Shown here: one piece after another, positions 1-6,007 of the stretch
How the letters are laid out: each line of letters starts with the position of its first letter
Numbering within the stretch: the first letter of the stretch is position 1
Source of the DNA: Phycisphaerales bacterium
Lineage (GTDB): Bacteria > Planctomycetota > Phycisphaerae > Tepidisphaerales > Tepidisphaeraceae
Length of the DNA: 11,268 bases
Direction of reading: 5' to 3'
NCBI GenBank assembly: GCA_028288945.1
Contig: JAQGHH010000462.1
Span: forward strand, 1-11,268
Program-made: the position numbers and the translations under genes
Notes under the pieces: generated by a model
Told to the model about the DNA's origin: nothing
The model's input: only the letters and a program-made list of their open reading frames with translations
The model's database searches: none

Positions 1-239
1 ACCAACTGCGTTGCGAGATCGAGGTTCGACCCTTTGGTGCCTCCGGCTTTAGGATCGGCGGAGGCGGTGTCGGTGGTAAAGCCGGCGACGCCGACGCCAC
101 TCGTCGAGAGCTCGACCAGATCGGCCCGGCGAGACTGGTAGCCGGGGGTGTCGGCGTTGGCGATATTATTGGCCGCCACATTGAGCTGGGTCTGGGCGGC
201 TTGCATGCCCGAGAGTGCGATGCCGAAAACGTCCATCAT
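1..239 (-). CDS. Flagellar basal-body rod-type protein, N-terminal part (gene runs off the window)
   Basis: The visible 79 residues start MMDVFGIALSGMQAAQTQLN and continue with the family signature AANNIANADTPGYQSRR (about residues 22-38). This is the N-terminal helix of the FlgB/C/E/F/G/K rod and hook family, which packs as a coiled coil in the axial structure. By residue 74 the sequence reads SNLDLATQLV, which resembles the start of the family's C-terminal helix (SNVDLATEMV-like). The protein therefore seems very short: the two conserved ends lie about 30 residues apart, with little of the usual central domain. It could be a FlgC-like or minimal rod protein, so I give no symbol. The start is ATG at 239 or 236; GGGAG at 249-253 fits ATG 239 with a 9-nt gap. 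A weak flagellar-sigma-like pair (TTAAGCGA at 305-312, GACGAATC at 285-292) lies upstream but is not convincing. The C-terminus is outside the window. Confidence 0.85.
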   Translation of the reverse strand, partial: MMDVFGIALSGMQAAQTQLNVAANNIANADTPGYQSRRADLVELSTSGVGVAGFTTDTASADPKAGGTKGSNLDLATQL

Positions 240-330
240 GGTGACGATCTCCCGCACGGCCCGAGGGGGTGCGTGCTATAGGGAGATTCGTCGTAAGCAG
301 AAGCTCGCTTAACCAATCCGAAGGCCGCCA

Positions 331-405
331 GGGCGGGTCAGCCGTCGTCGGGCGGAAGATGGACAAGGACAAACGACGGCGCGGGCGAAACGGACTGACC
401 CGCCC
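331..405. repeat. Nested inverted repeat between permease and flagellar gene
   Basis: GGGCGGGTCAG at 331-341 is exactly complementary to CTGACCCGCCC at 395-405. Just inside, CCGTCGT (342-348) is complementary to ACGACGG (373-379). The structure starts 5 nt after the permease stop codon in the direction of transcription. It could act as a 3'-end stabiliser or a transcription stop for the permease message. No T-run follows it, so it is not a typical intrinsic terminator. The rest of the 240-410 gap shows no gene. Confidence 0.5.
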
Positions 406-410
406 GGCAT

Positions 411-2129
411 TCACCCAGGCCGCTGCAACCCCCGGCGAGTGAGGCGCAGGCCGATGGCGGTCAGCGCGATGGCGGCCAGCGCGGGGACGAGCACCACGGC
501 CATCATGACCAGCGACGCCTCGATCATGGGGTCGGAGCGCTGGGCGTGGACCCACGTCATCATCGTGGGGGTAAGGACCTGCGGGTTTTGCGGCATGAGC
601 AGCACCGTGGCGGGCACTTCGGTGAGCGAGAGCGCGCCCACGAGCACGCCGCCGGCGAGGAGGGTCGGCCATGCCAGCGGCCAGACGACCGAGACGGCAA
701 CCCGCAGCGTGCCCGCGCCGTCCACCGCGGCCATTTCGCGCAGCTCGCGCCAGGGCTGCGACCAGGTGCCCCGGCCGGTGGAGAAGGCGATCCAGCCGAA
801 GCGGCCGACGTACGCGATGATCGTTAGCACGGCGGTGTCGTAGGCCCAAAAGCTCAGGCCCGGACGGTTGAACAGGCGGATCAGCGCGATGGCCAGGAGC
901 TGGCCGCCGATGAGGAAGCTCGCGCCGGTGAGCGTGAGAAGGCCGCGAGTCCAGCGGCCGGCGGAAGAGAAGGCGGCTAAAGTCGCGACGAGCGCCGCAA
1001 TGACGGCTACGAAGATCGCGCCGCTGATCTGCGGGCCGAATTCCTGGGCCATTTTGATCGGATCGGGCGCGACCCGTAGTGACGCCATGAGCGACGCGAC
1101 AGGGACGGCCACATTCAGGATGAGCAGCAGCAGGGTCGTGATCGAAGCCCAGCGCGGGGCATCGAGGATGCGCGGCCAGCGGCCGACCTCCAGTGATTCG
1201 GCGGCAGAAACCTGGCGAGCGCCCCAGGCCGCAAGGACGGCCAGGGCAATGGTGACCAGCAGCATCGGGGCCGCGGTCGCCACAGCCGCGGCGGCGCGGG
1301 CGGCCTGGCCCGACGACTGCAATCCTTGCCCCGACACCATCGGTCCGGCGATCGAATTGTCCGCCGAACTGATCGAGCCGGTGTCGAAGACCATCCGCAC
1401 TTCGGTGGCGACCACGCTGATGCCCGTCGGCTCATAGACGGCGAATTCCTGGCTGGCCAAAACTGTGACGACGGCCAACGACGCGATGATCGGCCCGGCC
1501 AGTTGCCGCAACGTCACGCGCCACAGCGCGCCGTCGAGAAGCGCCTGCTGCTGCACGCCTGTGTCCATCCTGCGGAGCGAAAGCCCAATGAGCCCGGCGG
1601 GGACCGCCCAGAGCCACGCGGCCAGCGACCAGATGCAGCGGAAAACGTCCGCCGGGCCGTTGGGGCGGAAATCGATTTGGATCGGCAGATGAAACGCGCC
1701 CAGCAGCGGCAGATGAAATTGCGTTTCACCGAGCCACTGCAACGCCGGCAGGCCCATGCGGGCGAGCTGTTTCCACCCGTATCCGTACGCAAGCGAGGGG
1801 AGCAGCAGCGCCGCGGGCAGCAGCACCCACAGCGCCCGCGCCACCGGCCCCCGCCCGCGCCCCAGGACCACGGCGGCGGGCAGGCCCATCATGGTGGCGA
1901 GCACAGCGGCCGCTCCGTTGTAGCCGAGCGTGCGGCCCAGCAGTGTCGCGCGGAAACTGTTCAGCGCGAGCTCTCTTCGCACCTCCGGGTGCAACAGCAG
2001 CGCACCGGCCATCCACGCGAGCGGGAGCGCGCTGCACACGCACATCACCGCGACCGCCGGTGCGGCCGCGGCAACCGAAGACCAGTCGATTCGACGCAAG
2101 CGGGAGGGCCTTTCTTGCATGGGAGTCAT
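411..2129 (-). CDS. Fused two-domain ABC importer permease (iron(III)/thiamine type)
   Basis: This 572-aa protein is the inner-membrane channel of a binding-protein-dependent importer. It has two similar halves, each with several hydrophobic helices and one cytoplasmic EAA loop, which contacts the ATPase. The first loop is at about residues 194-215 (ALLDGALWRVTLRQL), the second at 464-489 (EMAAVDGAGTLRVAVSVVWP). Duplicated permeases of this size are typical of the SfuB/FbpB iron(III) and ThiP thiamine families. The upstream gene on the same strand encodes a matching binding protein, 218 bp away, but no ATPase gene lies in the window. The start at 2129 has CCGGAG about 12 nt upstream; ATG 2120 is an alternative. 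The substrate is not determined by sequence: iron is a guess from family, and other small anions or cofactors are possible. Confidence 0.88.
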   Translation of the reverse strand: MTPMQERPSRLRRIDWSSVAAAAPAVAVMCVCSALPLAWMAGALLLHPEVRRELALNSFRATLLGRTLGYNGAAAVLATMMGLPAAVVLGRGRGPVARALWVLLPAALLLPSLAYGYGWKQLARMGLPALQWLGETQFHLPLLGAFHLPIQIDFRPNGPADVFRCIWSLAAWLWAVPAGLIGLSLRRMDTGVQQQALLDGALWRVTLRQLAGPIIASLAVVTVLASQEFAVYEPTGISVVATEVRMVFDTGSISSADNSIAGPMVSGQGLQSSGQAARAAAAVATAAPMLLVTIALAVLAAWGARQVSAAESLEVGRWPRILDAPRWASITTLLLLILNVAVPVASLMASLRVAPDPIKMAQEFGPQISGAIFVAVIAALVATLAAFSSAGRWTRGLLTLTGASFLIGGQLLAIALIRLFNRPGLSFWAYDTAVLTIIAYVGRFGWIAFSTGRGTWSQPWRELREMAAVDGAGTLRVAVSVVWPLAWPTLLAGGVLVGALSLTEVPATVLLMPQNPQVLTPTMMTWVHAQRSDPMIEASLVMMAVVLVPALAAIALTAIGLRLTRRGLQRPG

Positions 2130-2188
2130 ACGTTCGTGGTACTCCGGTAAACCTAAATTGTGGCGCGAGCGTCGGAGCCCGTCTGACT

Positions 2189-2246
2189 CCCTCTCCCTCG
2201 TACTCGGGGGAGAGGGTTGGGGTGAGGGGCGGAATGCCGAGTTGCG
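2189..2246 (+). repeat. Dispersed palindromic repeat, copy A (58 bp)
   Basis: The core is CCCTCTCCC, a short GTAC-centred middle, then GGGAGAGGG, followed by GGGTGAGGGGCGGAA and GAGTTGCG. It matches copy C at 7352-7409 at 53 of 58 positions without gaps. The core is itself a hairpin. Repeats of this kind are widespread in bacteria and give spurious translations of the form PLTLSPEYEGEG, which is what the minus strand shows here. Confidence 0.85.
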
Positions 2247-2278
2247 CTTTCATTGCCAAACACGTGCCCTCACGCTCG

Positions 2279-2324
2279 GCCCCTCACCCAGCCCTCTCCC
2301 CCGAGTACGAGGGAGAGGGAGAGT
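2279..2324 (-). repeat. Dispersed palindromic repeat, copy B, inverted relative to copy A
   Basis: The reverse complement of this element repeats copy A: 28 nt are identical from CCCTCTCCC through GGGAGAGGG, then the GGTGAGGGGC tail follows with a substitution and a 1-nt gap. Together with copy A it forms inverted arms of about 41 nt around a loop of about 48 nt (2231-2278). The pair fills most of the gap between the binding-protein stop and the permease start. Confidence 0.85.
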
Positions 2325-2347
2325 GGCGGCATTCGGCTCGAACGAGT

Positions 2348-3376
2348 CTAACGCCCCTCGAGCAGTGCTTCGCCTTCGCGCTGGGCGCGGGCGTAGATCT
2401 TTGCCGCGGCGTGGTAATCGACTTCGATTGCTTTGATGGCTTCGCCTTCGCCGCCGCGGACGCTCCAGCGGGCGAATTTGAGGTCGATCAGTTTTCGCTC
2501 GACCTGCTTGCCGACGAGGAAGTCGATCAGCTTCTTCGCATTCTGCTCGTGCTTGCTCCCTTTCACGAGAGCGACGGACGTCGGCATGGCGAGCGTTCCG
2601 GGGCCGTCTTGGTCGGGTACGACCATCGAAAGACGGCCGCCGTTGGCGGAGGCGTTGGTGACGTCGTCGTTATCAGTCAAGCCCAGACTGTAGGTGCCCG
2701 CGCCGACCTGGTCGGCGACCTCGGCATTGCCGCCGAGCAGGGCGATGCCATTGCCGTGCAAGTCCCGACAGAAGGCGGCGGCCTTCTCCGGACCCCAGAC
2801 GGTGTAGAGCGTCGCGAGGTGCGCGCCGGTCGCCCCGGCGGTGGGGCGGCTCATCGCGACCTTGTTTTTCAGCCGGGGGTCGGCCAGATCGCCCATGCCC
2901 GTGATCGGAAAGGGGGGAGGCGATTTCATCGAGACTGCGAGGACCCGCGCCCGCAGGGCGGTGCCCGTCCAGAGTCCGTCGGCGTCCTTGAATTGCGCGA
3001 GGATGTCGGCGGCGGCGGGGGACTTGTAGGGCGAGAGCGCACCCTCCGAGCCCAGCCGCACGCTCAAAAACGCTTCGCTGCCCCACCACACATCCGCCCG
3101 CGGGTGCTCGGATTCCGCCTCAAGCTTGCCGGCCAGACCTACCGATTTGCTCGACTCGATGTCGTACTGCACGGTGGTGCGAATGCCCGTCTGCTTCTCA
3201 AACTCGGCGAAGATCTGCGAGGCGTAGGGCTCATCGACAGCGCAATATACGACGACCTCATCGGCGGCGATGCCGCGGTTGCAGCCATACGGACCGGAGG
3301 CAAGCAGCACGCCGAGAACGAGGACGACACAAGCGGCGGCACCGAACATCTGACGCCGCATCCGCAACCTGGGCAT
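2348..3376 (-). CDS. Periplasmic solute-binding protein of an iron(III)-type ABC importer
   Basis: This 342-aa protein captures a ligand outside the inner membrane and delivers it to the permease encoded downstream. Residues 6-30 form a signal sequence: MRRQ, then a hydrophobic stretch up to about residue 27. Cys32 follows in GPYGC, a poor lipobox, so a lipid anchor is uncertain. The mature part starts with VVVYCAVDEPYASQIFAEFE (41-60), the opening strand and helix of the FbpA/AfuA-like fold. It continues with ADVWWGSEAF (94-103), a common hinge-region pattern of this group, and a C-terminal AKKLIDFLVGKQVERKL (280-296). The start at 3376 is supported by GGAG at 3383-3386, six nt upstream. Tyrosines that bind iron in classical FbpA cannot be assigned with confidence. 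The gene follows the E2 gene after 115 bp and may share its transcript. Confidence 0.87.
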   Translation of the reverse strand: MPRLRMRRQMFGAAACVVLVLGVLLASGPYGCNRGIAADEVVVYCAVDEPYASQIFAEFEKQTGIRTTVQYDIESSKSVGLAGKLEAESEHPRADVWWGSEAFLSVRLGSEGALSPYKSPAAADILAQFKDADGLWTGTALRARVLAVSMKSPPPFPITGMGDLADPRLKNKVAMSRPTAGATGAHLATLYTVWGPEKAAAFCRDLHGNGIALLGGNAEVADQVGAGTYSLGLTDNDDVTNASANGGRLSMVVPDQDGPGTLAMPTSVALVKGSKHEQNAKKLIDFLVGKQVERKLIDLKFARWSVRGGEGEAIKAIEVDYHAAAKIYARAQREGEALLEGR

Positions 3377-3491
3377 CGCGGTCTCCGATCAGGCCAATAG
3401 AGTGAAATCTGTACGAAGCGCCGGCGAACTCTGCAGGCCGCCGGGAAACAGTGGCACCAATACTGTAACGAAAACGGCGCGTGTGGCGAAC

Positions 3492-4508
3492 CTATTCGGC
3501 CCGACTCGCGGGACGTAAATTCTGCGCGTCCGTGGGAAGCCTTTCGGGATTGAGATCCGCCCACATCGCGGCTTCTCCGTCCAGCGGGCTCTTAATGTTG
3601 TAAGCCTGGTAGGCAAGCATTTCGCCGATGCGGACGACGAGATCCACAAGCCGTTCCCCGGCCGTCCAGTGGTCTCCCACGCAGATGGTGGTTTCGTCGA
3701 TGTTGGGGTGGAAGACGGGGGTGAGCATCCGGCATTGCGGGGCGAGGCGCGGGTAGTCGCTGGTGAGGCGGATTTCGACGAGGTGGGTGTTCTGCTTTTT
3801 GGGCTTGTTGGCACGCCGGCCGCGTTGAAGGCCGGCGATTTTGTATTCGATCTGGTACACCTCGGGCGGGTCGCCGACGGTTGACTTGATGCGGATGGCG
3901 CGGAAATCGGTAAATGCGCCGGCCATCTGCCCCGCGTCCGCAATGAGCCGGCGGGTACGCACCGGAAGCCGGGGCGTCGTCGGCATTGTCGCCGGAGAAT
4001 CCACGGGATGAGGCTGCGGCGTCGGGGCGGGCCGCTCGGGCGGGGGCTCGGAGACTGCCGGCGCTATTTCCACAGCAGCCGGCTCATGATCCAATGGCGC
4101 GGGCGAGATTTCTTCGACGGGAGCGAAGTGCGAACTGTCGGACTCCGGAACTACGGGAGATGCAGCCGCGACATAGGGCGGCGGCGTCTGCGTTTCGGGC
4201 ACCGGCGGCATGGGGGCCGGGCGGAGGGGCCTCGCGGGAGCGGCGGGGGGAATCGCCTCGTCGCTGAGGATCTGTTCTCTTAGTGCTTCAGTGGATAGCT
4301 CGCCGCTCGCGACGGCGCGGACGGTGTCGCCGGGCTGGGGGGTCGGGGGGCCGTCGCCGGTCGGCGCGAGATCAACGGGGGACGGCACGACGATTTTTCC
4401 GCCGCAGGATTTGCAGGCGGCTTTCCGGCCGGCATAGATGGAAGGCACGGAGAACGGCCGGCCGCACTGCGGGCACGCGAAACTGATCGTCCCGGTTTGC
4501 GCGCTCAT
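3492..4508 (-). CDS. E2-like ubiquitin-conjugating enzyme with N-terminal zinc ribbon
   Basis: The 338-aa protein would take the activated UBL from the E1 as a thioester and pass it to a target. A zinc ribbon opens the protein (C12-P-Q-C15 and C32-K-S-C35). A Pro/Ala-rich linker free of lysine covers about 50-180, and the E2 fold covers about 181-325. Seen in order are helix 1 (RRLIADAGQM, 186-195), strands 2-4 (YQIEYKIAGL; LVEIRLTSDYP), then CRMLTPVFHPNI with HPN at 267-269, then TTICVGDHW with the likely catalytic Cys276 and Trp281. This order and spacing match eukaryotic UBC domains (TPxxHPNI, ICL, W). A basic insert, RGRRANKPKK (229-238), lies between strands. The start at 4508 overlaps the stop of the FHA/RING gene (ATGA) and has a strong GGAGGAGAAGG at 4516-4526. 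The frame is open upstream to 4868 (see findings). Confidence 0.88.
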   Translation of the reverse strand: MSAQTGTISFACPQCGRPFSVPSIYAGRKAACKSCGGKIVVPSPVDLAPTGDGPPTPQPGDTVRAVASGELSTEALREQILSDEAIPPAAPARPLRPAPMPPVPETQTPPPYVAAASPVVPESDSSHFAPVEEISPAPLDHEPAAVEIAPAVSEPPPERPAPTPQPHPVDSPATMPTTPRLPVRTRRLIADAGQMAGAFTDFRAIRIKSTVGDPPEVYQIEYKIAGLQRGRRANKPKKQNTHLVEIRLTSDYPRLAPQCRMLTPVFHPNIDETTICVGDHWTAGERLVDLVVRIGEMLAYQAYNIKSPLDGEAAMWADLNPERLPTDAQNLRPASRAE

Positions 4509-5779
4509 GACGGGGCCTTCTCCTCCAGCGCCCCCACCTGCGGGCAGCCGTAGGCGGAGCACCCGCGGTTTTCCGCCCAGCAGTCCGTGTGAAACGGGAG
4601 CCCGCATGACGGACACTCCGCCGTCTCCTCGAAGATGCTGATCGTCGAATGGCACACCCCGCACATCGGATCGCTCTTCGGCGGCTTCTTCCCTGTTTTC
4701 TCTGTCGTTTTTTTTTGCGTGGTGGCGACGGCGGTCGTCGCGGGCTCGGGCGGGAGAACGAAGCGCTGCGGCTCTTCCTCGATCGGGATCGGCCCATCCT
4801 CTCCTGATGTGAAGGCGTGCGGCGCGGGATCGACCGACGCGACGGATCGCGGCGGATCCTCGTCCCATGCGAGGGAGAGTGGCCCATCATCGGTCGATGC
4901 GAACGAGAGCGGCGCATCGTCACCCGACGCGAGCGCGAGCGGCACATCCTCGGTCGATTTGAGCGAGACCGGCGTATCTTCGTCCGATGCGAGGGCGATG
5001 GGCGCAATTTCGTCCCATTCGAGCGCGAGCGGCGCATCCTCGGTCGATGCGGGGGCGGGCGGCACGTGTTCAACCGGCGCCATGGCGATCGTCTGCTCCT
5101 CCGGCTCTTCGACCGAATCGGGCACCATCGCCGAGGGAAGCGATTCTTCCAACAAGTCATCGAAACTGTCGTCCTGGCCCATCGCAAGCGGGTCGAGCTG
5201 CGGCTGCCCTGCAGGTTCCCCTATAGCCTCAGGTTCCGGCTCGGGTTCGAGATCCGGCGCGGCCACCTGCGCGGGCATGGTGACTTGAGCCCTTCGGGAT
5301 GCCACGGGCGTGACGTCGCCCTGACGCCGCTCCACCTTGTTTCCACAGTGGCGGCACTGCCCGGCGCCAAAAAACGTCCTCGGCATCCAAAGCGGCGCGC
5401 CGCAGGCGCATTCCATGAACATGCCCTTGCCCACGGACAACTCTTCCTGCGAGCGCGGGGCGAGATCAATTTGCTCGGTCCCCAGCGGCGGCTTTGCGTC
5501 GGAATGATAAGTCAGCCGTAGCGGGCCGATGTAGATTTCATCGCCGTCGGAAAGGACGTGGCGGTTGCGCACGGGCCGGCCGTTCAGGAACGTGCCGGTG
5601 CGGCTGCCGCTGTCGGAGACGTAATAGCTGCCGTTCTGCACTCCGATCCAGGCATGAATGCGCGAGACGGAACGGTCATCGACTACGACCGTGTTGATGT
5701 CCATCCGCCCGATCAACACCCGCCCCGAGAGTACCCCCGCCTGCCGCCTGCCGTCTTGTTCGATGATGAGGATGGACAT
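4505..5779 (-). CDS. FHA domain - zinc ribbon - acidic repeats - RING-like zinc finger protein
   Basis: This 424-aa protein joins a phosphothreonine reader to a RING-like finger and is the best E3 or scaffold candidate of the system. The FHA domain (about 15-92) keeps the key residues: G24-R25, S39-R-I-H42 and N66 (TGTFLNGRPV). A zinc ribbon follows (C124-A-C126, C142-R-H-C145). Residues 245-334 are nine acidic decapeptide repeats. The C-terminal module has C373-x2-C376, C389-x2-C392, H397-x2-C400, C407 and C412, like the prokaryotic RING-type treble clefs. The start is MSILIIEQDG at 5779; the region upstream is repeat-derived and does not read as protein. No Shine-Dalgarno sequence precedes it (the leader is CU-rich). 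A9 at 4708-4716 creates a slippery A-AAA-AAA site just before the RING. E3 activity is inferred, not shown. Confidence 0.87.
   Translation of the reverse strand: MSILIIEQDGRRQAGVLSGRVLIGRMDINTVVVDDRSVSRIHAWIGVQNGSYYVSDSGSRTGTFLNGRPVRNRHVLSDGDEIYIGPLRLTYHSDAKPPLGTEQIDLAPRSQEELSVGKGMFMECACGAPLWMPRTFFGAGQCRHCGNKVERRQGDVTPVASRRAQVTMPAQVAAPDLEPEPEPEAIGEPAGQPQLDPLAMGQDDSFDDLLEESLPSAMVPDSVEEPEEQTIAMAPVEHVPPAPASTEDAPLALEWDEIAPIALASDEDTPVSLKSTEDVPLALASGDDAPLSFASTDDGPLSLAWDEDPPRSVASVDPAPHAFTSGEDGPIPIEEEPQRFVLPPEPATTAVATTQKKTTEKTGKKPPKSDPMCGVCHSTISIFEETAECPSCGLPFHTDCWAENRGCSAYGCPQVGALEEKAPS
4708..4716 (-). promoter_or_regulatory. A9 run: candidate -1 frameshift or transcript-slippage site
   Basis: On the coding strand, codons 355-357 read CAA AAA AAA and the next base is also A, giving the heptamer A-AAA-AAA in the correct zero-frame phase for -1 slippage. 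The -1 frame is the E2 frame and is open from 4868 to 3492. Use of the site would skip the RING and join the FHA part to the E2. No clear downstream stem-loop or upstream Shine-Dalgarno stimulator was recognised, so this may only be a lysine codon run. Confidence 0.3.
4778..5047 (-). repeat. Nine tandem 30-bp units encoding acidic decapeptides
   Basis: Within the FHA/RING gene, residues 245-334 divide into nine 10-residue units with the consensus S-[TD]-[ED]-D-[AG]-P-[LI]-[AS]-[LF]-A. Examples are STEDVPLALA, SGDDAPLSFA and STDDGPLSLA. The units are diverged but in register at the DNA level. They form a flexible acidic spacer between the FHA and RING ends. Confidence 0.85.
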
Positions 5780-5794
5780 GGGATGAGGAAAGCT

Positions 5795-5831
5795 AGGAGT
5801 CAGAAGCCAGGAGCCGGAAGCCAGAATCAGG
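5795..5831 (+). repeat. Dispersed GCCAGGAGCC-type repeat, left arm
   Basis: This stretch contains GGAGTCAGAAGCCAGGAGCC and then GGAAGCCAGAATCAGG, an internally repetitive GCCAGGAG motif. A related inverted copy lies at 5952-5976, matching 14 of 15 positions over GCCAGGAGCCRGAAG. It lies directly upstream of the FHA/RING start codon, so its CU-rich complement forms the mRNA leader. Repeats of this sort yield spurious LLAPGSWLL-type peptides. Confidence 0.6.
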
Positions 5832-5885
5832 AAATTAAATGGCCTTCCCTGGCAACAAAACAATCGGTCAGTTGACGCCGGGCGG

Positions 5886-5894
5886 ATTGTACCA
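5886..5894 (-). promoter_or_regulatory. Possible extended -10 promoter for FHA/RING-E2
   Basis: The minus strand reads TGGTACAAT, an extended -10 (TGN plus TACAAT, 5 of 6 to consensus). No good -35 hexamer is present 17 nt further upstream, which is tolerated at extended -10 sites. Transcription would start near 5879 and leave a leader of about 100 nt before the ATG at 5779. The 228-bp gap after the previous gene makes a separate promoter reasonable. Confidence 0.35.
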
Positions 5895-5951
5895 AACCCG
5901 CGGCAATGAAACACGAATCCGCGCCGCAAGTGTCAGCGTGCGTCCCGCTTT

Positions 5952-5976
5952 CCTTCTTCTGGCTCCTGGCTCCCGG
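5952..5976 (-). repeat. Dispersed GCCAGGAGCC-type repeat, right arm
   Basis: The plus strand reads TTCTGGCTCCTGGCTCCCGG, whose complement repeats the motif at 5795-5831 in opposite orientation. The two arms are about 120 nt apart and enclose the putative promoter at 5886-5894. The remainder of the 5780-6007 gap shows no gene. Confidence 0.55.
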
Positions 5977-6007
5977 TATCTTTCCCGCGGCTTCTTCCCC
6001 TAGCCTC

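Noticed and set aside
285..312. Flagellar-sigma (FliA-like) promoter before the flagellar gene
   Set aside because: Only about half of the consensus positions match and the spacing is off by one, so it is not listed as a feature.
166..849. Minus-strand frame over the permease end and intergenic region
   Set aside because: It is Arg/His/Ala-rich without motifs, overlaps the permease in another frame and crosses its stop and the inverted repeat.
1326..2150. Plus-strand open frame with Arg/Gln/His-rich protein
   Set aside because: It is the complement of the permease, with the low-complexity composition typical of antisense frames.
1943..3400. Long plus-strand open frame opposite the binding protein and permease
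   Set aside because: It is antisense to well-supported genes, spans the repeats and the intergenic gap, and shows no family motif; it is a high-GC shadow.
4509..4868. Extended E2 start upstream of 4508
   Set aside because: As an independent start it lacks support: the region is the RING coding sequence in another frame and the strong ribosome site fits ATG 4508. It is kept only as a possible frameshift product.
4778..5047. CRISPR-like array
   Set aside because: The units are contiguous 30-bp coding repeats without spacers, in frame with the FHA/RING protein.
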